Of a DNA stretch of 64,000 nt, positions 1 through 9,567 are shown in pieces. The notes beneath the pieces were generated by a model, which was not told the DNA's origin, did no database searches, and worked only from the letters and a program-made list of their open reading frames with translations. Made by a program: the position numbers and the translations under genes. The stretch lies in the NCBI RefSeq assembly GCF_900142325.1, contig NZ_FRAM01000001.1:496001-560000 (forward strand). Reading direction: 5' to 3'. This DNA is from Epilithonimonas mollis (lineage in GTDB: Bacteria; Bacteroidota; Bacteroidia; Flavobacteriales; Weeksellaceae). The number at the start of each line of letters is the position of its first letter. Within the stretch, counting starts at the first letter, position 1.

Positions 1-1100
1 GTCGCCGCCAATGTTATAAATCCAGCTCCTGAAACACCCGCTGCATCTTTCGAGCTAAGCATCGCCACCAAAAGCAAACCAAGCTGATGTTCCAGAGTCA
101 AGTCAATGTTGCAGGCCTGAGCGATAAAAAGTGCTGCCAAAGTCATATAAATGTTGGTTCCGTCAAGGTTGAAAGAATAACCTGTAGGAACGACTAAACC
201 GACAACACCTTTGTCACAGCCTGCGTTTTCCATTTTTTTCATCAGTCCGGGAAGTGCAGGCTCAGAAGAACTTGTTCCCAAAACCAATAAAATCTCGTCC
301 TTAAGATATTTCAGAAATTTGAAAATACTGAATCCGTTATACGACGCCACACTTCCCAAAATCAAAATAACAAACAGCGCCGAAGTCACATAAAATGTTC
401 CGACAAGCATTGCCAGATTTTTCAGAGATTCTACACCGTATTTTCCAATCGTGAAAGCCATTGCTCCGAAAGCACCGACGGGAGCTAGTTTCATCAGAAT
501 TTCTACAATCTTAAAAATCGGAATCGTCAAAGTCTGGAGAAAATCCTGAATTGGCTGACTTTTATCGGATGTGATGGCCAAAGCAACTCCGAACAGAATA
601 GCTACCAATAAAACCTGCAGAATATTATCACCCGTCAAAGGACTGAAAAGCGTTTCCGGAATGATGTTGAAAATAAAACTGACCATCGAATTGTCATGGG
701 CGGCTTTGACATATTTCTCGATTTCTGCGCCGTTGAGAGTATTCGGGTCTATATTGAGACCTTTTCCCGGCTGAACAAGATGACTGACTATCATCCCGAT
801 GATCAATGCTAAAGTAGAAAATGTAAAGAAATAAATAAAAGCTTTCCCTGCAACTCTCCCAACTTTTTTGAGGTCGCTCATTGCGGCAATTCCGGTAGAA
901 ACGGTCAGGAAAATCACTGGCGCAATGATCATTTTCACCAGTCTGATAAATCCATCACCTAAAGGTTTCATTTTCTCGCCCAACTCAGGATAGAAATATC
1001 CGAGGGAAACACCGAAGACGATTGCGATTAATACCTGAATATAAAGATGCTTATAGAGTTTTTTAGATTTTATTGGGTTTTGTTCAATGTCGAGATTCAT
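1..1100 (-). CDS. Dicarboxylate/amino acid:cation symporter (DAACS family), C-terminus beyond window
   Basis: Translating the minus strand from the ATG at 1100 ([14 protein letters not shown]) gives an uninterrupted frame to base 1. It reads as a GltP/DctA-type secondary transporter of the inner membrane, which takes up glutamate, aspartate or C4-dicarboxylates with Na+ or H+. Visible hallmarks are several hydrophobic helices, the serine-rich re-entrant loop ([13 protein letters not shown]), the helix-7 stretch [19 protein letters not shown], and the second hairpin near the edge ([20 protein letters not shown]). About 366 residues are present; the family usually has 400-450, so only the C-terminus is missing. 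It lies 39 bp downstream of the phosphatase gene on the same strand, so the two may be co-transcribed. The exact substrate cannot be read from sequence. Confidence 0.9.
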   Translation of the reverse strand, partial: MNLDIEQNPIKSKKLYKHLYIQVLIAIVFGVSLGYFYPELGEKMKPLGDGFIRLVKMIIAPVIFLTVSTGIAAMSDLKKVGRVAGKAFIYFFTFSTLALIIGMIVSHLVQPGKGLNIDPNTLNGAEIEKYVKAAHDNSMVSFIFNIIPETLFSPLTGDNILQVLLVAILFGVALAITSDKSQPIQDFLQTLTIPIFKIVEILMKLAPVGAFGAMAFTIGKYGVESLKNLAMLVGTFYVTSALFVILILGSVASYNGFSIFKFLKYLKDEILLVLGTSSSEPALPGLMKKMENAGCDKGVVGLVVPTGYSFNLDGTNIYMTLAALFIAQACNIDLTLEHQLGLLLVAMLSSKDAAGVSGAGFITLAA

Positions 1101-1139
1101 AAGAATGGCTTGTCTTACAAATTTAGAATTGTTTATGAA

Positions 1140-1580
1140 TTATATCATGTTGTTCTTTATTTTTTCTGCGATTATTTCGCAAGATTCATCCAGCATTTTA
1201 TAAACTTTATCAAAACCGTCGATTCCTCCAAAATAAGGGTCAGGAACTTCGAGTTCGTTATCGAGAATCAATCTGATTTTATGTTTCTGAGAATCATCCG
1301 CCATTTTCAGAAGATCTTTATAATTATTTTTATCCATACAGAAAATCAGATCAAATTCATCAAAATCTGATTTCTTGATTGGTCTTGATTTCTGCATCGA
1401 GATGTCGATTCCGTTTTTGAAAGCAGTTTTTACCGAACGTTCGTCCGGGCCATTTCCTTCGTGGTAATTTATAGTTCCTGCGCTGTCGATGAAATAACTG
1501 TCATCAAGCTTAGATTTCAAAATTCCTTCAGCCAAAGGACTTCTGCAAATATTTCCGAGACAAACCATTAGTATTTTCAT
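1140..1580 (-). CDS. Low-molecular-weight protein tyrosine phosphatase
   Basis: A 146-residue cytoplasmic phosphatase of the LMW-PTP family, which hydrolyses phosphotyrosine through a cysteine-phosphate intermediate. The P-loop CLGNICRSP (C7-x5-R13-S14) sits at the very N-terminus, as it must, and the general-acid loop DPYFGG lies near residue 114. Length is standard. The ATG at 1580 places the P-loop at the expected distance. Neighbours are dnaA upstream (80 bp, with a terminator between) and the symporter downstream. Bacterial members often act on tyrosine kinases of polysaccharide export, but no such kinase is in view, so the substrate is unknown. Confidence 0.93.
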   Translation of the reverse strand: MKILMVCLGNICRSPLAEGILKSKLDDSYFIDSAGTINYHEGNGPDERSVKTAFKNGIDISMQKSRPIKKSDFDEFDLIFCMDKNNYKDLLKMADDSQKHKIRLILDNELEVPDPYFGGIDGFDKVYKMLDESCEIIAEKIKNNMI

Positions 1581-1620
1581 AATTTCAAAAATTGTAAAGT
1601 GTAATAACTTTAAATTTATT

Positions 1621-1652
1621 AAAAAAAAAAGGATTTAAAAAAATTTAAATCC
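1621..1652 (-). terminator. Rho-independent terminator of dnaA
   Basis: On the minus strand, nine bases after the dnaA stop, a GGATTTAAA/TTTAAATCC stem with a short A-loop is followed by a run of ten Ts. Confidence 0.75.
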
Positions 1653-1660
1653 CTGTATTG

Positions 1661-3115
1661 TTATTGAGCAATCTTATCTTTCAGATCCTTGATGTATTTC
1701 TTCAATTCCTTATCGATTTTGGACACATCCCGGATCGTGTCACAGGCGTACATTACTGTTGAATGGTCTTTCCCGCCCATTTCTTCACCGATTTTCGTAA
1801 ACGTAGCATTTGTATATTCTTTTGCGAAATACATTGCTAATTGTCTTGGCAAAGCGATTTCTCTTTTTCGGGTTTTAGACAGCAATTGCTCTCTTTGAAT
1901 CCCGAAATAATCGCATACAACTTCCTGAATGTAAGGAATATTGATGGTTTTCTTCTGAGTTGTCGCTAACTTATTGATTGTATCTTTTAAAAGATCCAGG
2001 CTGAAGTCGGATTTATAAACTGTAGAATAGGCGATCACTGCATTCACAACGCCAATTAGCTCTCTGACACCGTTGGTTTTCACTTCCGAAGCAAGATAGT
2101 CCAGCATGTCGTCCGTCAATTCGATCCCGTCACGGCTTAATTTATCAACGATAATTTTTCTTCTTGTCTCAAAATTCGGCGATTTGATTTCTGCAGAAAG
2201 TCCCCATTTGAAACGGGAAATAATTCTCTCCTGTGTATCCAGAATATCAGCTGGTGCTTTATCAGACGTCAGGATAATCTGTTTGCCATTTTGATGAAGG
2301 TAATCAAAAATATGAAAGAAACTGTCTTGCGTCGCAGCTTTACCGGACAAGAACTGAATATCATCGATAATCAAAACATCAATCATCTGATAATAATGCT
2401 GAAAATCGGTTTTATTCTGAGACTTCGCAGCCTTTACAAAATCCTGTATAAATTTTTCTGAAGACTGGTACAAAACCACTTTTTCCGGATAAGTAGCTTT
2501 CACTTCCAGCCCGATTGCCTGAGCAAGATGTGTTTTCCCAACGCCATAACCTCCATATACAAATAATGGATTGAAAGCCGTTGAACCTGGTCTTTTTGCG
2601 ATAGATTTTGCAACTGTGCAGGCAAATTTATTGCTTTCTCCTTCTACAAAATTATCAAAAGACTGATCTGCTTTCAGATTAGAATCAATATTGATTTTTT
2701 TAATTCCGGGAACAACAAAAGGATTGATATTATTTTCCTTAATAACCGGACGAGCTTCTTGTATTTTCGGCGTTTGTGTAGAAATCCCCTTCACGTTCAC
2801 AGTAATAGGCTTTTCTTTTCCGGAAGGTTTATTTTCCATCACAGAATACCACAATTTTACTCCTTTACCGATATTTTTTTTAAGCGCAGCAGACAGTAAA
2901 GACAAGTAATTGTCCTCGATATATTCTTTGTAAAAATCACTGGGAACAAGCAACGTGAGATTATTGTTCACCAAAGAAATTGGCTGAACTTTATCAAATA
3001 ACAAGTCGAAAGAGTTTTCTAACTTTTTGAGGTCTGTGTTATCCTCCGCTGCGTTTAGATTATCCCTCATAAACTGAAGGCATCTATCCCAGATCAATAC
3101 TAAATTTTCATTCAT
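1661..3115 (-). CDS. dnaA: Chromosomal replication initiator protein DnaA
   Basis: DnaA is the AAA+ ATPase that binds DnaA boxes at oriC and opens the duplex. The 484-residue product shows domain I (MNENLVLIWDRCLQFM), a variable linker, the AAA+ core with Walker A GGYGVGKTH (about residue 188) and Walker B VLIIDDIQF (about residue 252), and domain IV with the DnaA-box reading signature GGKDHSTVMYACDTIR near residue 448. Length is typical of Bacteroidota. The start at 3115 is the only ATG that includes domain I. It is divergent from a thioesterase gene. The 136-bp upstream gap is AT-rich but contains no sequence I recognise as a DnaA box, so oriC is not evident here. Confidence 0.98.
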   Translation of the reverse strand: MNENLVLIWDRCLQFMRDNLNAAEDNTDLKKLENSFDLLFDKVQPISLVNNNLTLLVPSDFYKEYIEDNYLSLLSAALKKNIGKGVKLWYSVMENKPSGKEKPITVNVKGISTQTPKIQEARPVIKENNINPFVVPGIKKINIDSNLKADQSFDNFVEGESNKFACTVAKSIAKRPGSTAFNPLFVYGGYGVGKTHLAQAIGLEVKATYPEKVVLYQSSEKFIQDFVKAAKSQNKTDFQHYYQMIDVLIIDDIQFLSGKAATQDSFFHIFDYLHQNGKQIILTSDKAPADILDTQERIISRFKWGLSAEIKSPNFETRRKIIVDKLSRDGIELTDDMLDYLASEVKTNGVRELIGVVNAVIAYSTVYKSDFSLDLLKDTINKLATTQKKTINIPYIQEVVCDYFGIQREQLLSKTRKREIALPRQLAMYFAKEYTNATFTKIGEEMGGKDHSTVMYACDTIRDVSKIDKELKKYIKDLKDKIAQ

Positions 3116-3221
3116 TTTGCTGCTGCTATTTCCGGTGGGATTTTTAGTTTTTTAAGAAGACAACAAATATCTAATTATTAATTTTCATAAAAAAATTTTT
3201 TCGCTATTGATTATTAAAAAA

Positions 3222-3229
3222 TATATTTG
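3222..3229 (+). promoter_or_regulatory. -7 element TATATTTG upstream of the thioesterase gene
   Basis: TATATTTG matches the Bacteroidota -7 consensus TAnnTTTG and lies 22 nt before the ATG at 3252. No clear TTTG is present at the -33 position, so this is a weaker call than the other promoters in the window. Confidence 0.4.
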
Positions 3230-3251
3230 TATGAATTATTAACGACTTAAA

Positions 3252-3662
3252 ATGATACATACAACCAACTCAATACGAGTGCGTTACGGAGAAACAGACC
3301 CGATGAAATACGTCTATTACGGGAACTACGCAGAATATTTTGAAGTAGCAAGAGTTGAGCTTTTCCGCAAGCTTGGGATGTCTTATGACGAAATTGAAAA
3401 GAAAGGGATTTTTCTTCCCGTTTCTGAATATAAAATTAAGTATTTGAAACCAGCACTTTATGACCAGCTTTTGGAAATTCATACTTATATCAGAAAAATT
3501 CCGGGTGTGAAAATCGAGTTCGATTATGAAATTTATAATCAAGATAAAATCAAAATCACAGAAGCTTCTACAACCCTATTTTTTCTGGATGCTGAAACCA
3601 ATAAAATTGTAAGATGTCCTGATTTTCTTCTGGATCTGATCAAGGAAAATTGGAAGGAATAA
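3252..3662 (+). CDS. Acyl-CoA thioesterase, hotdog fold (YbgC/4HBT-like)
   Basis: A 136-residue single-domain hotdog thioesterase of the 4-hydroxybenzoyl-CoA/YbgC type, which hydrolyses acyl-CoA thioesters in the cytoplasm. The N-terminal signature IRVRYGETDPMKYVYYGNYAEYF carries the catalytic Asp (here in ETDPM) and the conserved Y-x-N-Y. The rest has the family pattern (FEVARVELFRKLG, then FDYEIYN and ITEASTTLFFLDAET). Length is standard. It is divergent from dnaA with its own -7-like element. The acyl substrate cannot be told from sequence; a role in lipid turnover is only inferred from the family. Confidence 0.9.
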   Translation: MIHTTNSIRVRYGETDPMKYVYYGNYAEYFEVARVELFRKLGMSYDEIEKKGIFLPVSEYKIKYLKPALYDQLLEIHTYIRKIPGVKIEFDYEIYNQDKIKITEASTTLFFLDAETNKIVRCPDFLLDLIKENWKE

Positions 3663-3713
3663 ATTGTGTCACTCTGATATTTTTCAATATATTCGGAATT
3701 AAAATAAATTTAA

Positions 3714-5468
3714 ATGAAAAATTTACTCTTAATAATTTCTATTTCGGTCGTATCTCTATTGTCTGCGCAGCAAAAAACCTACTGCAATCCTATTAATATA
3801 GATTACGGCTACACACCTTTCGAGGTTTTTTCCAGGCAAGGAAAACACCGGGCAACAGCCGATCCTGTAATTGTCAATTTCCAGAAAAAGCTTTTCCTGT
3901 TTTCCACAAATCAGGAAGGTTATTGGTATTCTGACAACATGCTGGATTGGAAATTTGTCCACAGAAAATTTCTTTTAGATAATAAATATACGCATGATCT
4001 GAACGCTCCAGCAGTTTGGGCGATGAAAGATACGCTTTACGTTTTCGGCTCCACTTGGGAACAGGATTTCCCGATTTGGAAAAGCACAAACCCAACAAAA
4101 GACGATTGGAAAATCGCTGTTGATACTTTGAAAGTCGGCGCATGGGATCCGGCTTTTCATTATGATGAAGACAAAGACAAGCTGTATCTTTATTGGGGTT
4201 CCAGCAACGAATGGCCACTTCTCGGAACCGAAGTCAAAACAAAAACTCTGCAGTCGGAAGGTTTTGTAAAGCCAGTTATCCGACTAAAACCTGAAGACCA
4301 TGGCTGGGAAAGATTTGGAGAATATAATGACAATGTTTTTCTTCAGCCTTTTGTGGAAGGCGCATGGATGACTAAGTATAAAGACAAATATTATCTTCAA
4401 TATGGTGCACCCGCTACGGAATTCAGTGGTTATTCTGATGGTGTATACGTTTCCAAAAATCCTTTGGAAGGCTTTGAATATCAGCAGCACAATCCGTTTT
4501 CCTATAAACCTGGAGGTTTTGCGAGAGGCGCAGGGCACGGAGCAACCTTCGAAGATAATTTTGGAAACTGGTGGCACGTTTCGACGATTTTCATTTCGAC
4601 AAAAAATAATTTTGAAAGACGATTAGGAATCTGGCCAACAGGTTTTGATAAAGATGATGTAATGTACACCAACACAGCTTACGGCGATTATCCAACTCTT
4701 TTGCCGCAATTTGCCCAGGGAAAAGATTTTTCAAAAGGATTATTTCCTGGGTGGATGCTTTTAAATTACAATAAACCTGTTCAGGTTTCATCGACTTTGG
4801 GCGGTTATCATTCTAATTATGCTGTGGATGAAGACATCAAAACATACTGGTCTGCCAAGACCGGAAATTCCGGTGAATGGTTCCAGACGGATCTAGGGGA
4901 AGTTTCTACTATTAATGCGATTCAGGTTAATTATGCTGACCAAGATGCAGAGTTTATGGGAAAAACGCTTGGCAAGATGCATCAATACAAAATCTATGGT
5001 TCTAACGATGGCAAAAACTGGAAAGTAATTGTCGACAAATCTAAAAATCAAACCGATGTTCCTCACGATTACATCGAACTTCAAACGCCTGTGAAAGCAA
5101 GATTCCTGAAAATGGAAAATCTGAAAATGCCGACAGGAAAATTTGCATTAAGCGGACTCCGGGTATTTGGAAAAGGAGCAGGCAAAGCACCTGGAAAAGT
5201 TCAGAATTTTGTTTCATTAAGAGCCGACCCGAAAAAATATGGCGAAAGAAGAAGCATCTGGTTCAAATGGCAACAGAATTCTGATGCTGACGGATATGTC
5301 ATCTATTGGGGAAAATCACCGGATAAATTATATGGAAGCATAATGGTTTATGGCAAGAATGAGTATTTCTTTACGGGTGCTGACAGAACAGATGCTTATT
5401 ATTTCCAGATTGAAGCATTTAATGCAAATGGAATTTCGGAGAGAACCGAGGTTGTAAAATCGGAATAA
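3714..5468 (+). CDS. Secreted GH43-type glycoside hydrolase with F5/8C (discoidin) and FN3-like domains
   Basis: A 584-residue secreted enzyme. A signal peptide (LLLIISISVVSLLSAQQ) is followed by a five-bladed propeller region of the GH43 kind (RATADPVIVNF, WYSDNMLDWKFV, GAWDPAFHYDED), then a discoidin-like carbohydrate-binding domain at about residues 360-487 (YAVDEDIKTYWSA, GEWFQTDLGE, YKIYGSNDGKNWKVI, RFLKMENL) and a C-terminal fibronectin-III-like domain. GH43 enzymes cleave arabinan or xylan side chains by inversion with an Asp base and a Glu acid; D in ADPV is a candidate base. There is no T9SS tail, so it is probably periplasmic or surface-anchored otherwise. It stands alone rather than in a SusC/D locus. 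Sugar specificity is not predictable. Confidence 0.85.
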   Translation: MKNLLLIISISVVSLLSAQQKTYCNPINIDYGYTPFEVFSRQGKHRATADPVIVNFQKKLFLFSTNQEGYWYSDNMLDWKFVHRKFLLDNKYTHDLNAPAVWAMKDTLYVFGSTWEQDFPIWKSTNPTKDDWKIAVDTLKVGAWDPAFHYDEDKDKLYLYWGSSNEWPLLGTEVKTKTLQSEGFVKPVIRLKPEDHGWERFGEYNDNVFLQPFVEGAWMTKYKDKYYLQYGAPATEFSGYSDGVYVSKNPLEGFEYQQHNPFSYKPGGFARGAGHGATFEDNFGNWWHVSTIFISTKNNFERRLGIWPTGFDKDDVMYTNTAYGDYPTLLPQFAQGKDFSKGLFPGWMLLNYNKPVQVSSTLGGYHSNYAVDEDIKTYWSAKTGNSGEWFQTDLGEVSTINAIQVNYADQDAEFMGKTLGKMHQYKIYGSNDGKNWKVIVDKSKNQTDVPHDYIELQTPVKARFLKMENLKMPTGKFALSGLRVFGKGAGKAPGKVQNFVSLRADPKKYGERRSIWFKWQQNSDADGYVIYWGKSPDKLYGSIMVYGKNEYFFTGADRTDAYYFQIEAFNANGISERTEVVKSE

Positions 5469-5495
5469 ATAATTAAGATTTTCGGACAGAAATTC

Positions 5496-5530
5496 AAGCT
5501 TTCGCAGTTAATCTTCGAAAGCTTTTTTAT
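5496..5530 (+). terminator. Terminator after the GH43 gene
   Basis: AAGCTTTCG (5496-5504) pairs with CGAAAGCTT (5516-5524) and is followed by a T-run. The rest of the gap up to 5699 is very AT-rich, with nothing recognisable in it. Confidence 0.8.
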
Positions 5531-5699
5531 TTTTTAAGATTATTATTTCGAAAAATTAAATTTCCATTAATTCAACATTTTTAAAAATTAGATTAATATT
5601 TATTAATAAACTTAAATTTTAAAAGAAAAATACGCAACAATTTTTCATTAATAGAAATAATTTTATAAATTTATAATCAATTAACCGTATTAAAACAGA

Positions 5700-6827
5700 A
5701 TGGAGTTTTTTCTGAATTCAGAAGATAATGATGACCGAGCAATTTTCATTACCGGAAATTTTAACAAATGGAATCCAAAAGATTCAAAATTCAAACTGGA
5801 AAAACTGGATGATCATAATTATTACATTCAGATTGCTGATGAAAAACTGGCTGACATTATCGAATATAAGTTTACAAAAGGCGGCTGGGAAAATGTAGAA
5901 ATTGATAAATATGATAACATAACACCCAACAGAAAAGTCAGTAAGGACAAAAAGAAAACCCGGGATTGTGTAGAAAAATGGAGACTGAATTGGGGACCTT
6001 TCAAAAAAGAATTTTTCCCGATTGTGGAATTGGTGGATGATGAATTTTACATTCCTCAGTTGGACAGAACAAGAAAAGTCTGGGCGCTTTTGCCTTATGA
6101 CTATTATAATTCGGAAAAAAAATACCCGGTCTTGTATTTGCAGGATGCCCAGAATTTATTCAATGAAGGTTCTGAATTCGGGAATTGGGAAATCGACAAA
6201 AAACTGGCCTTGCTTGCGGAATATGGGCGGGGTGAATTGATTGTAATTGCTGTAGAACATGGCAATGGCGACAGAATCAAAGAATATATTTTCGATAATG
6301 AAGATGTGACGAAAAATGCTGAGGGTAAAAAGTATTTAAGATTCATCACGGACACTTTGAAACCTTGGATTGATAAAAATTACAGAACAAAGAAAGACAG
6401 AGAAAACACAGGTATCGGCGGAAGTTCATTGGGTGGTCTGATCAGTATTTATGGTGGTTTCCTATATCCTGAAGTGTATTCAAAATTGTTGATTTTTTCG
6501 CCGTCACTTTGGGTAGAACCGGAAAATGATTTCCCAATGATAAACTTCACAAATCCTTATAAGATTAAAGTTTATCTATATGGAGGAAGATTGGAAGGTT
6601 CCAGAATGGTGGGAAGAATCCGCCTATTTGAAAAAGTACTGAGAAAGCTGACGACTCAGAAATCTTTTGATTTTGAAGTCAGAACCAATATTAATGATAA
6701 AGGAACGCATCAGGAATTTTTCTGGTCACAGGAATTTCCTAGAGCTGTGGAATGGCTTTTCATCGATAGTTTAGAAAGTCCGGTGAAAGCCAAAAACGAA
6801 CTAGAAAAGAACGAAACCAATGATTAA
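5700..6827 (+). CDS. Esterase D-type alpha/beta hydrolase with N-terminal CBM48/E-set-like domain
   Basis: A 375-residue protein without a signal peptide, so probably cytoplasmic. The first ~95 residues resemble an early-set/CBM48 module (AIFITGNFNKWNP, EYKFTKGGWENVE). The rest is a PF00756-type esterase (VWALLPYDYY, YPVLYLQDAQNLF, then the nucleophile elbow GGSSLGG, and H in GTHQEFFW as candidate catalytic His). Related enzymes hydrolyse enterobactin-like esters, feruloyl esters or S-formylglutathione; this one's substrate is unknown. Its stop overlaps the next start by 8 bp, so it is translationally coupled to the aminopeptidase. It opens the run of ligase and peptidase genes that ends at 14671. 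Confidence 0.85.
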   Translation: MEFFLNSEDNDDRAIFITGNFNKWNPKDSKFKLEKLDDHNYYIQIADEKLADIIEYKFTKGGWENVEIDKYDNITPNRKVSKDKKKTRDCVEKWRLNWGPFKKEFFPIVELVDDEFYIPQLDRTRKVWALLPYDYYNSEKKYPVLYLQDAQNLFNEGSEFGNWEIDKKLALLAEYGRGELIVIAVEHGNGDRIKEYIFDNEDVTKNAEGKKYLRFITDTLKPWIDKNYRTKKDRENTGIGGSSLGGLISIYGGFLYPEVYSKLLIFSPSLWVEPENDFPMINFTNPYKIKVYLYGGRLEGSRMVGRIRLFEKVLRKLTTQKSFDFEVRTNINDKGTHQEFFWSQEFPRAVEWLFIDSLESPVKAKNELEKNETND

Positions 6828-8223
6828 AATTTATAATAAAAAAGAAAAAACGACTCAGAATATATTCCTGTTCAGCGAAGACGATTGGGAACAGGAAAAA
6901 TCGAACCATCCGAATGTTGAATTGTTTTTCAACGGAAAAAAGAATGAAATTTTCATCAAAACTAATTCAGATGAAATCAGTTTTTTCATTGGAATCGGTA
7001 AAGATTCAAAAGGTTTTGAAATCCAAGCAATAGCAAACAAATTTGCAAATGATTACAAGAAAAATATTCAATCTGTTCCGACTTCCGTTGTTTCAAAATT
7101 AGGATTGGATTTGACGGAAGAATTTGTGAAAGGTTTGTTTTTAGGAACTTATCTCTACCCTTTTGAAAAATCGCATCCGTTTTGGCAGGAGAATTTCGAA
7201 CTTTATTTTGAGAACATTTCTGATAATGAAGCTAAAAATTTAGCCTTAAAAACCGAAGCACTTTGCAACGGACAATTTGCCGGAATGGAATGGCTGAACA
7301 AACCTGCTAATCACAAAAAAGTGCATCAGATTTCAGATTTTCTGAAATCAACGGCAGAGAAATATGGTTTAAACTACAAATCATTCAACAGAGAAGAATC
7401 GATAAAAGAAGGTTTAGGTGCATTTGTGGCTGTAAATCAGGGAAGTTCGCAGGAAGCCGCTTTTACGATCCTGGAATACAATTGCGGAAAAGCCGATGCA
7501 AAAACTTTTGGATTGGTAGGGAAATGCGTTTTGTTCGACACAGGCGGAATCTCCATCAAACCATCGGACAATATGCATTATATGAAAAGCGATATGGGCG
7601 GCGCGAGTGCTGTTATAGGTGCGTTAATTACTGCTTCTGAACTGAAATTACCTGTCAATATCATCGCCATTCTTCCGATTACTGATAATGCTGTATCGGA
7701 AAATGCATATTTGCCAAGCGACGTTGTTACAGCCTATAACGGAAAAACAATCGAAGTCCTGAACACCGATGCAGAAGGCAGACTGACTTTGGCAGACGGA
7801 CTTTCGTACTTGTCAAAAAACTATAATACCGATGTTTTGATAGATTTGGCAACACTCACTGGAAGTTCTGTGCGGATGTTCGGCTACACTTGTGGTGCTT
7901 ATTTTTCAAACAATGATGAGCTGAAAAAGAAACTGGAACGATCAGCCGACAAAACCAATCAGCGACTTTGGAATTTGCCACTTTGGGATATCTGGAAAGA
8001 CGATTTCACTTCGGATGTTGCGGATTTTAAAAACATCTCGATGAAACCTTTCGGAGATTGCATTATTGCAGGAAAATTTCTGGAACAGTTTATAGAACGT
8101 CATGAGAATTGGGCACATCTGGATATTGCCGGCGTTGCTTTTGGAAATGTTGGTTATGCCAATGATAAAGCGGCAACGGGTTATGGCATCCAGCTATTAT
8201 TAGATGTTTTGGAAAATTATTAA
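6820..8223 (+). CDS. Leucyl aminopeptidase family protein (M17)
   Basis: A 467-residue cytoplasmic metallo-aminopeptidase of family M17, which removes N-terminal residues from peptides with two metal ions. The catalytic C-terminal half keeps the ligands and catalytic residues of the family: K and D in GKCVLFDTGG (about 234-243), KP in SIKPSD, D in MKSDMGGAS, and the NTDAEGR signature (about 313-319) with its D, E and R. The N-terminal half is divergent, as usual. Length is normal. It overlaps the esterase gene by 8 bp and is followed 60 bp later by an ATP-grasp gene. In this context it may process or degrade a product of the neighbouring ligases, although a housekeeping peptide-turnover role is equally possible. 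Confidence 0.93.
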   Translation: MIKIYNKKEKTTQNIFLFSEDDWEQEKSNHPNVELFFNGKKNEIFIKTNSDEISFFIGIGKDSKGFEIQAIANKFANDYKKNIQSVPTSVVSKLGLDLTEEFVKGLFLGTYLYPFEKSHPFWQENFELYFENISDNEAKNLALKTEALCNGQFAGMEWLNKPANHKKVHQISDFLKSTAEKYGLNYKSFNREESIKEGLGAFVAVNQGSSQEAAFTILEYNCGKADAKTFGLVGKCVLFDTGGISIKPSDNMHYMKSDMGGASAVIGALITASELKLPVNIIAILPITDNAVSENAYLPSDVVTAYNGKTIEVLNTDAEGRLTLADGLSYLSKNYNTDVLIDLATLTGSSVRMFGYTCGAYFSNNDELKKKLERSADKTNQRLWNLPLWDIWKDDFTSDVADFKNISMKPFGDCIIAGKFLEQFIERHENWAHLDIAGVAFGNVGYANDKAATGYGIQLLLDVLENY

Positions 8224-8283
8224 AATTAAAAAAGTAAATCATTGTAAATTTACTTCTACACCAATACAAATTTGAAATTAAAT

Positions 8284-9489
8284 ATGGAAAAAACGATTGT
8301 CTGCATTTCTTGCTATTACAAAGGCTACGACTTTATGGACGAGTGTAAAAAACTCGGCAATAAAGTCATTTTGATTACATCAGAGAACCTGAAAGAAAAG
8401 AACTGGCCTTGGCATGCTATAGATGAAGTATATTACATGCCAGAACTCGAGCCTTCCGTCTGGAATCTCGATCATCTGGTTCAGGGATTTGCTTATCTGA
8501 TGAAAAATCATCAGATTGACGCTGTTATCGCCTTGGATGATTATGATGTGGAAAAAGCAGCGATGATCCGGGAAACTTATCGTATCCCGGGAATGGGACA
8601 AACGACACACCGTTATTTCCGGGATAAGCTGGCAATGCGTCAGCAGGCTAAAGACAATGGCATTTCCGTACCTGAATTTTCTTCCATTTTCAATGATGCA
8701 AAACTTCACCAGTTCACACAAGATGTTCCCGGACCTTGGGTTTTGAAACCACGTTCCGAAGCTTCTTCAAGCGGAATCAAGAAAATAAATTCTGCAGAAG
8801 AACTTTGGCCGGCAGTGGAAAATCTTGGTGATGAACGGTATAAATTTCTTCTGGAATCATTCAAACCGGGTGATGTCTATCATGTGGATTGTCTGGTTTA
8901 TAATAAAGAAATTGTGTTTAGTTGTTATTCAAAATATCTTTCTCCGCCCATGAAGGTGTCGCACGAAGGTGGTGTTTTTCGCACTAAAACTTTGGAGAAA
9001 AATTCACAAGAAGCAAAAGGTCTGGAGAAAATCAACAAAGAAGTTCTGGAAAAATTCGGAATTCAGAATGGGGCAACTCACAGCGAATATATAAGAGGAA
9101 TTGATGGACAATATTATTTTCTGGAAACATCTTCAAGAGTTGGCGGCGCACACATTCCTGATATGGTAGAAGCAGCGACAGGCGTGAATATCTGGCGGGA
9201 ATGGGCAATTTTGGAAAATGCTTTGTTAACCGGCAATAAATATTCGGTAGAAGAATCTAAAAAATTATTTTCCGGACTCATCGTCGCTTTGGCAAAAGAA
9301 AAACATCCGGACACACACAATCTTCAAAATGAAGAAGTCGACAAATTCTTACCCATTGATTATCATATCGGTATTGTTTATAAAGCTGAAACTGCAGAAA
9401 AAGTGCAACAAAGATTGGATGAAGCCGCTTTAATTGTCACAGAACAAATCTTAAACATTCTGCCACCAAAAGACAAACCAACGAGCTAA
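8284..9489 (+). CDS. ATP-grasp domain protein (carboxylate-amine ligase type)
   Basis: A 401-residue ATP-grasp enzyme. These form amide or thioester bonds through an acyl-phosphate. An N-terminal Rossmann-like preATP-grasp domain (TIVCISCYYKGYDFM, VIALDDYDVEKAAMI) precedes the ATP-binding lobes: PWVLKPRSEASSSGI (about 153-167), the hinge FLLESF, and the metal-binding stretch HSEYIRGIDGQYYFLETSSR near residue 265. The organisation is of the carbamoyl-phosphate-synthase/D-Ala ligase-like group. An upstream TTG extends the frame by four codons, but the ATG at 8284 gives a clean N-terminus and is preferred. It is the first of three ATP-grasp genes in a co-directional cluster, which implies successive ligation steps. 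The substrate is unknown. Confidence 0.88.
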   Translation: MEKTIVCISCYYKGYDFMDECKKLGNKVILITSENLKEKNWPWHAIDEVYYMPELEPSVWNLDHLVQGFAYLMKNHQIDAVIALDDYDVEKAAMIRETYRIPGMGQTTHRYFRDKLAMRQQAKDNGISVPEFSSIFNDAKLHQFTQDVPGPWVLKPRSEASSSGIKKINSAEELWPAVENLGDERYKFLLESFKPGDVYHVDCLVYNKEIVFSCYSKYLSPPMKVSHEGGVFRTKTLEKNSQEAKGLEKINKEVLEKFGIQNGATHSEYIRGIDGQYYFLETSSRVGGAHIPDMVEAATGVNIWREWAILENALLTGNKYSVEESKKLFSGLIVALAKEKHPDTHNLQNEEVDKFLPIDYHIGIVYKAETAEKVQQRLDEAALIVTEQILNILPPKDKPTS

Positions 9490-9519
9490 TTATTAACTGA
9501 TACTGACAACTAAAAAAAG

Positions 9520-9567
9520 ATGCCACAAATAACACATACAGATTACTATTCACATATCCTTGGATGA
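9520..9567 (+). other. Possible shifted N-terminus or 15-codon leader of the esterase at 9564
   Basis: ATG at 9520 opens MPQITHTDYYSHILG and ends at a TGA whose bases overlap the ATG of the next frame (ATGA at 9564-9567). From memory, relatives of the downstream esterase begin with a similar HTDYYS-type stretch that runs directly into the LQVEITGHFG region. If so, a single missing base just before 9564 has split the N-terminus. The alternative is a short leader translationally coupled through the ATGA overlap. Confidence 0.5.

Noticed and set aside
3116-3251. Possible oriC next to dnaA
   Set aside because: The gap is AT-rich but I find no TTATCCACA-like DnaA boxes.
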